The notes: generated by a model from the sequence alone, not told the origin. DNA of 54,496 nucleotides from Limnoraphis robusta CS-951 (GCF_000972705.2 NZ_LATL02000069.1:1-54496); one strand, 5' to 3'. Shown: positions 26,472 through 35,494, counted from the stretch's first letter. Translations and numbers: made by a program.

Positions 26472-28919
26472 ATGAACCTGGCGGCTAACTCAGAAACAGC
26501 AGCGAGTCAGCTTTGTCAACAAGCAAATTTGTACATCGCTCAACAACAATGGAAACAAGCTGTTACCTTGTGTCATCAAGCTTTGAAAATCCAACCTAAT
26601 TTTGCACCTGCTTACAAAATCCTGGGTGTTGTGATGCAACGACAAGGACAACTAGATGAGGCTAAATACTGGTATCATCAAGCCTTAGAATATCAACCAG
26701 ACTTTGCTGAAGTTCATGCCAATTTAGGAAGTTTATATGCGTCTCAACACAAGTGGGAACAAGCAATAACTTCCTATGAAAAAGCCCTGGCAATTCAACC
26801 CAATTTAGCCGGAGTTTACCGAAACTTAGCCCGAATTTGGCAAAAAAATAATCAACCGGAAAAAGCAGCCAACTGTCAATATAAAGCGTCTCTATTAGAA
26901 CCAGATAAACTCCAAATTGAAGATTATTTCAGCTTAGGTAAAACGTTATCAATACAGAATCAGCTTGAACAAGTCGTTAATTTATATTCCCAGGCGAAAG
27001 AACTTTATCCAAAAGAAGCGAAACTTTATTATCTGTTGGGTAAAGCGTTGAGTCAACAAGAACAATGGCAAGAAGCAATATTCAACTACCAACAAGCAAT
27101 TGAACTCAATCCTAGTGCTAGCCATTATTATAACAGCTTAGGAGATGTATTCACCCAATTACAACAGTGGGAAGAAGCAATTAATTGTTATTTACAAAGT
27201 ATCCAGATTAACCCGAATTTATCTTGGTCTTATTTTAAATTAGCAGATGCTTGGATGGAATGCCAAGAATGGGAAAAAGCTATCAAAACCTACCGTCAAG
27301 GACTCCAACTCAACCCTGAAAACTATTGGCCTTATATTAAAATCGGAGATGCTTTAATTGAACAAGATAACATAGAAGAAGCGATCGCGATCTATCGTGA
27401 CGCACAAAAAATCAATCCTAACCTTTCAACATCCTACTATAAATTAGCAGATGCCTTACAGCAAAACAACAAAGAAGATGAAGCAATTGCCCACTACAAA
27501 ACAGCGTTAGAAATAGATCCAGATCTTCCATTTTTGTACGAAAAACTGGGTGATTTATTACAGAAAAAACAACAATGGGAAGAAGCCATAGCTTTATATA
27601 AAAAATCAGTTCAAGTCAATCCAGATGTATACGAACTTTATCTCAAACTCGGTTCTGCGTTACAACAGCAAAAAAATTGGCATGATGCAATTGATGCTTT
27701 TATCAAAGCTATCGAACTAAAAACCCATTGTTTTCAAGCCTATGATGAACTCGCCCATATATTTGAACATCAAGGCTATCCTGGATCAGCCATTGTTTGT
27801 CGCCATTATAAACTATTACCACCGATTGTCATTGAAACCTTTTGTCAATATTCAAAAGAGCAAGTTGTTAGCTTAGAATCAGCTTCTGATGTAATTACAA
27901 TTAACCTTTATTCAGAAAGTCTAACTGAATGTGTACCACCCATTATATTAGATGACAATCTTCATCAAGATTTCCAACATAATTATTTTCGATCCTCTGC
28001 GGCTTTTGCGAGTATCCTTCCCCAAGGACAGGTATTAGCCGATCCGATTTTAACCAGTGCTGTTTTAAACGCAAAAAATCAATTAATTCCCGAACTTTGT
28101 AGCGGACATCCCGAGTTTTTAATCTCATCTAATCATCATTCTTCTGTTCACGAAATCGATGAAACTCTGGCTTTTCTATCGGTTCGTTGGGGAAATGGTG
28201 GATATTTTCATTGGATGTTTGATGTCGTGGCTCGTCTCGATCTTGTTCAAAAAGTATCCGAGATTGAGAAGATTAAAGTTGATAAATTTGTCTTCACTCA
28301 CTGTCCGAATCAATATCAAATAGACTCTTTAGAAGCGGTGGGAATTCCTGCTGATCAAATTATAGAAAGCTTTGATTATCCCCATCTGAAAGCCAAACAA
28401 GTGATCGTTCCTAATATTACCCAAGAATTTGGCATTTCAGAATGGAAATGTCAATATCTCAGACGAGCATTTCTCAACCCGAAACTTCGCCCCGAAATTC
28501 CTAACTACAAACGAATTTATATTGATAGAAACAAAGCCGGTTATCGTAAAACAATCAATAATGAAGCCGTAGTTCAACTTTTAGAAAAATATGGCTTTCA
28601 ACGAGTTTACTTAGAATCTTTGTCTATCGTTGAACAAGCTCATTATCTGAATGCGGCTGAAGTCGTTGTTGCGCCTCATGGTGCGGGATTAACTAACCTG
28701 ACATTTTGTAACCCCGGAACGAAAGTAATTGAGATTTTTTCACCCGGCTATATTACCCCACTCTATTGGTTTCTCAGTAATATTTGTCGCTTAGAACATT
28801 ATTACTTATTCGGGGAGAGATTACCCGATGATGACAATCCCAAAATTAGCCCAGTCACTCGTAATATTTGCGTCAATCTTAATCAACTTGAACAGATGAT
28901 TAAGAAAGCCGGACTGTAA
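26472..28919 (+). CDS. TPR-repeat protein with C-terminal GT61 (DUF563) glycosyltransferase
   Basis: ATG 26472 (815 residues) is preferred over a TTG 66 bp upstream because the TPR array starts just after it. At least twelve TPR units fill residues about 10-440. The C-terminal domain (about 500-805) has the GT61/DUF563 signatures RWGNGGYFHWMFD near 572-584, YIDRNKAGYR and APHGAGLTNLTFC near 734-746. Members transfer xylose or other pentoses in plants and are widespread but poorly assigned in bacteria. It is the fourth TPR-enzyme fusion in the run and converges with the GT2 gene at 28924, 4 bp away. Confidence 0.87.
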   Translation: MNLAANSETAASQLCQQANLYIAQQQWKQAVTLCHQALKIQPNFAPAYKILGVVMQRQGQLDEAKYWYHQALEYQPDFAEVHANLGSLYASQHKWEQAITSYEKALAIQPNLAGVYRNLARIWQKNNQPEKAANCQYKASLLEPDKLQIEDYFSLGKTLSIQNQLEQVVNLYSQAKELYPKEAKLYYLLGKALSQQEQWQEAIFNYQQAIELNPSASHYYNSLGDVFTQLQQWEEAINCYLQSIQINPNLSWSYFKLADAWMECQEWEKAIKTYRQGLQLNPENYWPYIKIGDALIEQDNIEEAIAIYRDAQKINPNLSTSYYKLADALQQNNKEDEAIAHYKTALEIDPDLPFLYEKLGDLLQKKQQWEEAIALYKKSVQVNPDVYELYLKLGSALQQQKNWHDAIDAFIKAIELKTHCFQAYDELAHIFEHQGYPGSAIVCRHYKLLPPIVIETFCQYSKEQVVSLESASDVITINLYSESLTECVPPIILDDNLHQDFQHNYFRSSAAFASILPQGQVLADPILTSAVLNAKNQLIPELCSGHPEFLISSNHHSSVHEIDETLAFLSVRWGNGGYFHWMFDVVARLDLVQKVSEIEKIKVDKFVFTHCPNQYQIDSLEAVGIPADQIIESFDYPHLKAKQVIVPNITQEFGISEWKCQYLRRAFLNPKLRPEIPNYKRIYIDRNKAGYRKTINNEAVVQLLEKYGFQRVYLESLSIVEQAHYLNAAEVVVAPHGAGLTNLTFCNPGTKVIEIFSPGYITPLYWFLSNICRLEHYYLFGERLPDDDNPKISPVTRNICVNLNQLEQMIKKAGL

Positions 28920-28923
28920 AAAC

Positions 28924-29934
28924 TTAATGATTTTGATGGGGCTGGAACATTTTTTCAACAACCCATTCCATCAACATTTTCCATTCGGGAATTTCACTCA
29001 GTTTATCCGCATCAAAATCATCTCCCAAATTCATCGAATATTGCGTAAAACTCTCCATCCAATTCATCACCGTTTCCACTGCTAAATAGGGACTATGATG
29101 CCAAGATTTCTGCAAATATTGTACCATTTCTGGCGAAAAACCTGTATAATATAAATACCAAGAACTCCAAACCAACGTGCTGTAACGCACCCATTTTTCA
29201 ATGAGGCGAATTTCCAAAGGAATATCTTCTCGACTCAAAAATCGTTCTAACACCCAATTAATAGATTTCGCTTGGGAAATTCCATCTCGCATCGTATTTT
29301 GATCATGTTGTCGATAACAAACCGTTGATTGACGTAACCACTCCGCCTCACAACCTTTTAACGCCAAACGTAATATTAAATCCACATCCTCAGCATGAGT
29401 TAACCCCGGTTCAAAACCTCCAACTTCCTCTAACCAATTCCGACGAAACATCAAAGTTCCCATCGTTCCAAAAGGTTTCCAGCGCAACCAAGATTCTAAG
29501 TTCAACTCAGGCACCATCTCCCAAGGTTGAACATCCATTAACGTTTCCCCCTGTTGGTTAATGCGTCGCCAACCACTATGCACAATTCCCAGTTTCGGGT
29601 TCGCCTCAAAGACTGCTAACTGCGCCGCCAGTTTATCTCGGAGAAATACATCATCCGCATCTAGAAACGCCACAAACTCCCCCTGTGCGAGATGAATGCC
29701 ATGATTTCGAGCCACAGATACCCCTTGGTTGTCTTGATAAACATAGCGAATTTGGGCGCTGTAAGGCTGTAAAACTTGACGAGTATTGTCTTGAGAACCA
29801 TCATCAATCACAATAATTTCAACAGAAGAATAAGTTTGATGAAGAACACTCTCAACCGCCTGTGCAACATAGCGATCACAGTTGTAAGCTGGAATAACAA
29901 CACTGATCCGGGGTAATTTAGAAGCAGTTGACAT
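28924..29934 (-). CDS. Family 2 glycosyltransferase with C-terminal accessory domain
   Basis: This 336-residue protein has a GT-A module with ISVVIPAYN (10-18), VIDDGSQDNT (42-51) and the DXD-like DADD (92-95), much like modules 1 and 2 of the 1161-residue fusion. Residues about 243-327 repeat the fusion's unassigned accessory domain (W-SSW-LYY...W-M-SF...G-D-DFD...PEW). It likely acts in the same glycan pathway. It is convergent with the TPR-GT61 gene with only 4 bp between stops. Confidence 0.87.
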   Translation of the reverse strand: MSTASKLPRISVVIPAYNCDRYVAQAVESVLHQTYSSVEIIVIDDGSQDNTRQVLQPYSAQIRYVYQDNQGVSVARNHGIHLAQGEFVAFLDADDVFLRDKLAAQLAVFEANPKLGIVHSGWRRINQQGETLMDVQPWEMVPELNLESWLRWKPFGTMGTLMFRRNWLEEVGGFEPGLTHAEDVDLILRLALKGCEAEWLRQSTVCYRQHDQNTMRDGISQAKSINWVLERFLSREDIPLEIRLIEKWVRYSTLVWSSWYLYYTGFSPEMVQYLQKSWHHSPYLAVETVMNWMESFTQYSMNLGDDFDADKLSEIPEWKMLMEWVVEKMFQPHQNH

Positions 29935-30027
29935 GGTTAAATTTCCGTAAAAATCTATCGAAGTGTTGATGGAAAGTTAGTAGAGTCTAACTAAAGTAGC
30001 CCTATAAATTTTCATTTTTCCTGATTT

Positions 30028-31473
30028 ATGCAAACCTCAAAATCCCGATTCCGTAAGAAAAAGAAAAAAGTTCCTTTGTTTGAACAATTAATGACACTGC
30101 TAACCGTGATTAATTTTATTTTAGTCTTGTTTAATCTAAGTTATATCCCCCTGCGCGATTTTTATTTCCGCTACACCCCTAAAATTATACAATTGTATGA
30201 TCCAATCAAAGGAATTGAACCCCACCGCGCCACCAAAGGATATATCGAAACTGTAGAACAACTTCAACAGCAATACTCAGAGTTTGGGATCAATTCATCT
30301 CAGGTGAATCAAACCCTAGAAGACTTGCAAACCAAAAGTATTAACTTGATTAACGAAGATCCTTTTTCCGTTGCCAACAAAAGCGGTTCATTAGAAAAAA
30401 TCAAAAACAAAATGCGAGATCAAGTTCCAGGTGAACAAGATTCGGCAAAAGAAGCCTTTCGTATTTTTTGGACTCCAACCTATTTAACAAAACAAGGCTT
30501 CCAACAACAATTAGCATGGTTTGATGAAGAAATCATTCCTTTTATGGAAGTGAACTATTATCGCGGAATTGGTGAAAGAGGAAGGTTTATCGATGAATTT
30601 TGGAAAATAGATTTACCCTTTATCATTATTTTTATCACCGAATTTATCCTGCGAACTTATCTAATTGGTCGCCGTTTTGCGCGGTTTACCTGGTTTGATG
30701 CGATGCTGTGGCGTTGGTATGATGTCTTTTTGTTTATTCCCGTCTGGCGATCGCTCAGAATTCTTCCGGTGATGATTCGTTTAGAACAAGTGGGATGGAT
30801 TGATATCGAACGAGTTCGTTTGCAAGCCATTCGGGGAATCCTCAGCAGTTTTGCTCAAGAACTCACAGAAATTGTTGTGATTCAAGCGATTAATCAATTG
30901 CAAAATGATATCGAAAGTGGAGAATTTTTAAAACAGTTTTTTAAAGCTCAAAACCGTCGCTACATCGATATCAATAATATTAATGAAATAGAAGTTCTTG
31001 CCACTCGTTTAGTTCAGATGACCGTATACAAAGCCATTCCCCAAGTTCAACCCGAAATCGAAGCCATTCTCCGTCATAGTATTCAAAGTGCTGTTCAACA
31101 GTCTCCGATTTCCACAAGATTCAAGCAAATTCCGGGCTTACAAGATCTACCGACACAACTGACCGAACGTCTGGTTACTGAGTTATCAAAATTAGCCGTT
31201 GAAGGGCCACAAACCACCTATGAAACGGTTAAAACCGCGATGGAAGATCCCGTAGGAACTCGGTTATCAAACGAACTGGTTCGTCATTTTGGCACGGCTC
31301 TCGGCCAAGAAATTCAAAAAGAACAAAGCCTCAATGAAATTGAATCTCTCCTCGTCGATTTTCTAGAAGAATTTAAAATTAATTACGTCCAAAGAGTCGA
31401 TGAAGAAAATTTTGAACAAGTGATCGCAGAAGCCAGACAACTGCGACAACTCACGAAAGGAAAGAAGTTCTAA
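30028..31473 (+). CDS. Conserved-looking membrane protein of unknown function
   Basis: This 481-residue protein starts with a lysine-rich tail, then a probable membrane helix at 20-43, a soluble 150-residue region, and two close hydrophobic segments (195-214 and 228-250). The second pair reads FIIIFITEFILRTYLIGRR and FLFIPVWRSLRILPVMIRL; the arginine spacing is faintly reminiscent of an ion-channel voltage-sensor segment, but there is no pore motif. The last 230 residues are helical and charged. I do not recognise the family. A cyanobacterial ion-transport or envelope role would be a guess. It stands alone between glycan genes and the SGNH hydrolase. Confidence 0.65.
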   Translation: MQTSKSRFRKKKKKVPLFEQLMTLLTVINFILVLFNLSYIPLRDFYFRYTPKIIQLYDPIKGIEPHRATKGYIETVEQLQQQYSEFGINSSQVNQTLEDLQTKSINLINEDPFSVANKSGSLEKIKNKMRDQVPGEQDSAKEAFRIFWTPTYLTKQGFQQQLAWFDEEIIPFMEVNYYRGIGERGRFIDEFWKIDLPFIIIFITEFILRTYLIGRRFARFTWFDAMLWRWYDVFLFIPVWRSLRILPVMIRLEQVGWIDIERVRLQAIRGILSSFAQELTEIVVIQAINQLQNDIESGEFLKQFFKAQNRRYIDINNINEIEVLATRLVQMTVYKAIPQVQPEIEAILRHSIQSAVQQSPISTRFKQIPGLQDLPTQLTERLVTELSKLAVEGPQTTYETVKTAMEDPVGTRLSNELVRHFGTALGQEIQKEQSLNEIESLLVDFLEEFKINYVQRVDEENFEQVIAEARQLRQLTKGKKF

Positions 31474-31508
31474 ATACTTCCCTCTTGGGCAAAGGAAAAC
31501 AAGTATCG

Positions 31509-31541
31509 CTGAAATGCGTATGTATATTGTATGCGTTTCAG
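31509..31541. terminator. Hairpin between convergent genes (possible bidirectional terminator)
   Basis: CTGAAATGCGTAT and GTATGCGTTTCAG can form a roughly 12-bp stem with two G-U pairs and a short loop. It lies between the stops of the convergent genes at 31473 and 31582. No strong T-run follows on either side, so termination is only suggested. Confidence 0.4.
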
Positions 31542-31581
31542 GAAAGCACATACAATTTTCCGTTCTGGTACGGTGATGCCC

Positions 31582-32631
31582 TTACTTACTATGAACTTTA
31601 CGCTGTAGTAAACCGATCATTGCCGTACAAGATATCAAAGCCACAACAGTTGATGGTTCAGGAACAGTTGTGGTTTTTTGTGTCTCTAAGAAACTGGCCA
31701 TATCTTCACCAATGATTTGATGTACACGACGACTCGGATGAATCTCGTCGAAGTAATAATAATTATTAGGTGTCGAACAACCAGGCTTCAACTCATCAGC
31801 ACTGTATACAAGTTGGCAAGCATCATTTATATTGGTCAAACCGTATGCCTCTGGGCTAGAACGAATTTTGTTGCTAATTGCAACATGGTCATACAGTGCA
31901 ACTTCAACACCTAATTGCTTATTGAGGGTATCCAGTTGACCGGGAAGACTTTTATTGATAACATCTCTAAACTTAGTTGCCTCTTCAGAGTATTCCTCAA
32001 AAAGCGGTAATGCAGCTAGATCGGTAGAATTTACGACAAAAAACTGTTGCGCCCCTACCACTGCAAGTTCTGATACTCCAGAAACAATATTATTAATAGC
32101 AGCAGCAGCTAGTGCTTCGACCGAACCAGTCTGATTATTAAAAAACCTTTCTAACAAGTCATTTGTAGATATAAAAATAAAGTATAATCCTTGAGAATCG
32201 GCCACGCGATTAACTTCTGTTTTATATTGTTCGATTTGACCGAATAAACCCGTATTTTGATATTGATCGAGCCAGGTACTTAAATTGCCATTGCCACTTT
32301 TTGCACCACCTACAGCATAATTTGTTAACTGTAAATTTTCTTGTTTTGCGAGTACCTCAACTGATGTTAATCCGGGATTATTTGTCCATCGACCATCAGA
32401 GTCATAGACATCCAATCGGGGGAATATAAATGCTCCAGGAACCCCAGAGTTGACTGCTGCTGTTGTAATTTGACGTGCTGCCCCATTATCTGAATAGCTA
32501 TCACCAAAGGCATAAATATGAGAAATGGAGTTGAAAGAAATAGCATCAGCGTTATGAACACCCACACACAAGAAAGCTGCACTACTCATTGTGGCAGTAA
32601 CGAAAGTCTTCAAAGGAGTATTTTTTAACAT
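31582..32631 (-). CDS. Secreted SGNH/GDSL hydrolase with PEP-CTERM sorting signal
   Basis: This 349-residue protein has an N-terminal signal peptide (cleavage probable after NADA near residue 30) and a GDSL-type block I AFGDSYSDNG with the nucleophile serine. A block III-like STND Asn follows, and the C-terminal catalytic pair is in DEIHPS. The tail VPEPSTVVALISC, then a hydrophobic helix and QRK, is a PEP-CTERM signal, recognised by exosortase for surface anchoring. It probably hydrolyses esters such as O-acetyl groups of extracellular glycan or lipid. No exosortase gene is in this window. Confidence 0.85.
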   Translation of the reverse strand: MLKNTPLKTFVTATMSSAAFLCVGVHNADAISFNSISHIYAFGDSYSDNGAARQITTAAVNSGVPGAFIFPRLDVYDSDGRWTNNPGLTSVEVLAKQENLQLTNYAVGGAKSGNGNLSTWLDQYQNTGLFGQIEQYKTEVNRVADSQGLYFIFISTNDLLERFFNNQTGSVEALAAAAINNIVSGVSELAVVGAQQFFVVNSTDLAALPLFEEYSEEATKFRDVINKSLPGQLDTLNKQLGVEVALYDHVAISNKIRSSPEAYGLTNINDACQLVYSADELKPGCSTPNNYYYFDEIHPSRRVHQIIGEDMASFLETQKTTTVPEPSTVVALISCTAMIGLLQRKVHSK

Positions 32632-32765
32632 ACCAACAAGTTCATTTACAACTATTCAATAGGATTACAGTCTGTTCAATCAGTTAGTCTTAAAAATCAC
32701 GAATTGCCAACATTGAGATACTATACTATATTGATGGACAGGAGTCTATACATGAGTTTTAGTTA
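32632..32765. other. Divergent upstream region of the SGNH gene
   Basis: AT-rich spacer of 134 bp. On the minus strand it holds overlapping TATAGT-like hexamers near 32720-32735 that could serve as a -10 for the SGNH gene. No clear -35 or operator is seen. Confidence 0.3.
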
Positions 32766-32943
32766 GGTGATACGCTTTGCACGGCAAGCGACCTGATCGC
32801 CAAACATGAAAACGAAACAGCCCTGCCTGACAAAAGGGACAGATTTAAGCTAAACTAAAGGTTACGAGATAAATTCCAAACGGGATTTGTCTGTCTGACT
32901 TCTTGTGGAAGACACTGTGAAGTGGGTGACGCCCACTTTTTTT
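32766..32943 (+). ncRNA. Structured leader or small RNA upstream of rimP, ending in a terminator
   Basis: A stem-loop (GGTGAT...ATCGCC with inner CGCTT/AAGCG, 32766-32801), a possible pair GACAGA/TCTGTC further on, and a terminator hairpin at 32920-32943 suggest a discrete RNA of about 180 nt or a premature-termination leader for the rimP-nusA operon. I do not recognise it as 6S, SRP or RNase P RNA. Boundaries and function are inferred. Confidence 0.4.
32920..32943 (+). terminator. Intrinsic terminator/attenuator 132 bp before rimP
   Basis: AAGTGGG and CCCACTT form a 7-bp stem with a 5-nt loop, followed immediately by a run of seven T. It lies inside the rimP leader, so it either ends an upstream small RNA or attenuates the operon. 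Confidence 0.75.
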
Positions 32944-33075
32944 AGTGGCAGGGGTCAGGTCAACCTGTAAGCTTGTAGGAAATGCTACAGCCAGCAGTCC
33001 CACCTCCTTCGGTATCTTGTTTACCGATCTAGGAGTCAGTTTGAAGTCTTAAGTCTAATTTTCTGCTATCGAAGT

Positions 33076-33537
33076 ATGGCTCACCCCCTTGTCCCAAAAA
33101 TCATCGATCTAGCCACCCCTGTTGCTGAAGCACTGGGATTAGAAGTGGTGGGAGCAGTCTTTTATACCAACCAAGCCCCCCCTGTTTTGCGCGTCGATAT
33201 CCGCAACCCCAACCGAGACACGGGTTTAGACGACTGCGAACAAATGAGTCGAGCGTTGGAAGAACAATTAGATACCGTAGATTTGATTCCCGATGCTTAT
33301 GTGTTGGAGATTTCTAGCCCCGGAATTTCTCAAACACTCACGAGCGATCGCGACTTTATCTCCTTCAAAGGATTTCCCATACTCATCAGAACTTCAGAAC
33401 CCTATAAAGGCTATAAGGAGCGGGTGGGAAAGTTAGTTCGTCGCGATGAAACAGCCGTCTATCTTAATCAGAAAGGACGACAAATAGCAATTCCTCGCAC
33501 GCTGATTGCCGAAGTTCTCCTTCAAGAAGAAGAGTGA
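33076..33537 (+). CDS. rimP: Ribosome maturation factor RimP
   Basis: This 153-residue protein is of the RimP/YhbC family (about 150 residues). It has LRVDIRNP, the conserved [14 protein letters not shown] and [14 protein letters not shown]. It assists 30S subunit assembly, in particular the S12 region. It heads the classical rimP-nusA-ylxR-infB gene order, confirming the assignment. A structured leader with a terminator precedes it, with another stem between it and nusA. Confidence 0.95.
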   Translation: MAHPLVPKIIDLATPVAEALGLEVVGAVFYTNQAPPVLRVDIRNPNRDTGLDDCEQMSRALEEQLDTVDLIPDAYVLEISSPGISQTLTSDRDFISFKGFPILIRTSEPYKGYKERVGKLVRRDETAVYLNQKGRQIAIPRTLIAEVLLQEEE

Positions 33538-33558
33538 AACCTGAGCATTTTTACACTC

Positions 33559-33616
33559 GTGATCAGCTCCAGGGGATTGCCATTTGCATCCCTTGGAATA
33601 ATGGGAAAGTGATCAC
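33559..33616 (+). other. Nested RNA hairpin between rimP and nusA
   Basis: An outer 7-bp stem GTGATCA/TGATCAC encloses an inner 9-bp stem CCAGGGGAT/ATCCCTTGG (one G-U). No T-run follows, so it is a structured RNA element (processing site or regulator) rather than a plain terminator. Confidence 0.5.
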
Positions 33617-33725
33617 GACTCAGACCCGGCTTGAGAATTGAAAATAATGATTTTTTATTTTTTATTCTTAGTTTTCTTCTTGATTTCTCGTTATTCATAT
33701 CTCATTTACACAGGAGAATCAGCCT

Positions 33726-34946
33726 ATGTCAATGGTCAGTTTACCTGGACTCAAAGACATGATCCAGAACATTTCTCAAGAACGGAACTTACCCAAGCAA
33801 GCCGTTGAAGATGCCTTACGGGAAGCCTTGTTAAAAGGATACGAACGCTACCGTCGCACCATTGAGATTAATACCCCGTTTAGCGAAGACTATTTCGACA
33901 ATTTTGATGTCGAACTCGATGTCGAAGAAGAAGGATTTCGCGTCCTGGCTAAAAATTTAACCATTGTTGAAGAAGTTACGAACCAAGATCATCAAATTTC
34001 CCTGCAAGACGTGCAGGAAGTAGCACCCGAAGCCCAACTCGGCGATACAGTCACCCTTGATGTCACACCCGATCAACATGATTTTGGTCGGATGGCCGCC
34101 ATTCAAACCAAACAAGTCCTGGCTCAAAAGCTGCGAGACAAGCAGCGTAAAATGATTCAAGATGAGTTTAAAGACTTAGAAGGAACCGTTTTACAAGCCC
34201 GAGTATTGCGCTTTGAACGACAATCTGTAATCATGTCCGTCGCCAGTGGCTTCGGTCATCAAGAAGTCGAAGCCGAACTTCCCAAACGAGAGCAACTCCC
34301 TAACGACAATTACAGAGCCAATGCCACCTTTAGAGTCTATCTCAAGCGCGTCTCTCAAGGATCGCAACGAGGACCACAACTGATCGTCTCTCGAGCCGAC
34401 GCGGGTTTAGTGGTATACCTCTTTGCCAACGAAGTCCCCGAAATCGAGGATGAAGTCGTTCGCATTGTCGCCGTCGCCCGAGAAGCCAATCCGCCCTCCT
34501 CTCATGTAGGCCCACGAACCAAAATCGCCGTTGATACCCTCGATCGCGATGTTGATCCCGTTGGGGCTTGCATTGGAGCGAGAGGATCACGCATTCAAGT
34601 CGTCGTCAACGAATTACGAGGCGAGAAAATCGACGTCATCCGTTGGTCTCCCGATCCCGCAACCTACATTGCCAATGCCTTGAGTCCAGCCCGAGTTGAT
34701 GAAGTGCGTCTGATGAACCCCGAAGAACGTCGCGCTCACATCCTAGTCCCAGAAGATCAACTCAGTTTAGCGATTGGTAAAGAAGGTCAGAATGTGCGTT
34801 TAGCGGCTCGGCTGACCGGATGGAAAATTGACATCAAAGATACTGCAAAATATGATGCAGTTGCAGAAGATCAAAAAATAGCAGAACAGTTGCAGGATCA
34901 AGAAGCATATTACTCTGAAGATGAGGAGGACTTAGAAACCGAATAA
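33726..34946 (+). CDS. nusA: Transcription termination/antitermination factor NusA
   Basis: This 406-residue protein has the N-terminal RNA polymerase-binding domain (1-125), an S1 domain (about 130-200; LEGTVLQARVLRFERQ) and two KH domains (GACIGARGSRIQVVVNEL, then LSLAIGKEGQNVRLAARL). It lacks the C-terminal acidic repeats of enterobacterial NusA, as usual for cyanobacteria. An AGGAGAA site lies 9 bp before ATG. It modulates pausing and termination and couples transcription with ribosome synthesis. Confidence 0.96.
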   Translation: MSMVSLPGLKDMIQNISQERNLPKQAVEDALREALLKGYERYRRTIEINTPFSEDYFDNFDVELDVEEEGFRVLAKNLTIVEEVTNQDHQISLQDVQEVAPEAQLGDTVTLDVTPDQHDFGRMAAIQTKQVLAQKLRDKQRKMIQDEFKDLEGTVLQARVLRFERQSVIMSVASGFGHQEVEAELPKREQLPNDNYRANATFRVYLKRVSQGSQRGPQLIVSRADAGLVVYLFANEVPEIEDEVVRIVAVAREANPPSSHVGPRTKIAVDTLDRDVDPVGACIGARGSRIQVVVNELRGEKIDVIRWSPDPATYIANALSPARVDEVRLMNPEERRAHILVPEDQLSLAIGKEGQNVRLAARLTGWKIDIKDTAKYDAVAEDQKIAEQLQDQEAYYSEDEEDLETE

Positions 34947-35100
34947 TCAGGCGAACATCAGGTCATGGTTATTCATAAATCGGGGAACAGTCTCTAAAAT
35001 AAAAATAAAAGAGAGATTGGGCTGTGAAGCCCTGATCCCGCTCACACCCAAAAACCCGAGTCAGATAGACCCCCCATGTCCTTCAAGATGCTGATTGATC

Positions 35101-35352
35101 ATGCCACCCAACTGTCGTCGTTGTGTCGCCTGTCGCCAAGCCGCTCCCAAAGAGACATTTTGGCGAGTGGTTCGAGTCTACTCGTCCCATCAGGTACAAT
35201 TAGATCAAGGCATGGGTCGTTCCGCCTATCTCTGTCGGAATGCCGAATGTCTCAAAGCCGCTCAAAAGAAGAATCGTCTGGGGCGATCGCTCAAAGCTGC
35301 CATACCGGAAGAAATTTATCAAATCCTCTGGCAGCGTGCCACCTCAGAATAG
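35101..35352 (+). CDS. ylxR: YlxR-family RNA-binding protein
   Basis: ATG 35101 (83 residues) is chosen; an in-frame TTG 6 bp upstream is less likely. The N-terminus CRRCVACRQAAPKETFWRVV has the two CxxC-like pairs and the Arg cluster typical of YlxR (DUF448), and GRSAYLCRNAECL completes the motif. The family sits between nusA and infB throughout bacteria and binds RNA or RNase P RNA. Same operon here, 154 bp behind nusA. Confidence 0.9.
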   Translation: MPPNCRRCVACRQAAPKETFWRVVRVYSSHQVQLDQGMGRSAYLCRNAECLKAAQKKNRLGRSLKAAIPEEIYQILWQRATSE

Positions 35353-35393
35353 ACTCATCTTGAGAGCCAAGGCTATCTTCGCGAGTTTAGCTA

Positions 35394-35414
35394 CTGTTGT
35401 CAGCTCGACAACAG
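35394..35414 (+). other. Perfect hairpin between ylxR and infB
   Basis: CTGTTGTC and GACAACAG form an 8-bp perfect stem with a 5-nt loop, 80 bp before infB. No T-run follows. It may be a processing or regulatory structure inside the operon mRNA. Confidence 0.45.
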
Positions 35415-35494
35415 GTTACAATTGTTAATTTGGGAAGAAAAATGTCAAGATAAACTAATGTAGATAACGGGTTGGTACGAAGAGGGCAAAGTGG

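Noticed and set aside
32930..33075. 6S, SRP or tmRNA gene in the rimP leader
   Set aside because: The expected conserved cores were not found; only hairpins and a terminator can be supported.
35076..35428. Frames overlapping ylxR
   Set aside because: They are out of frame with the conserved YlxR protein and have no motif.
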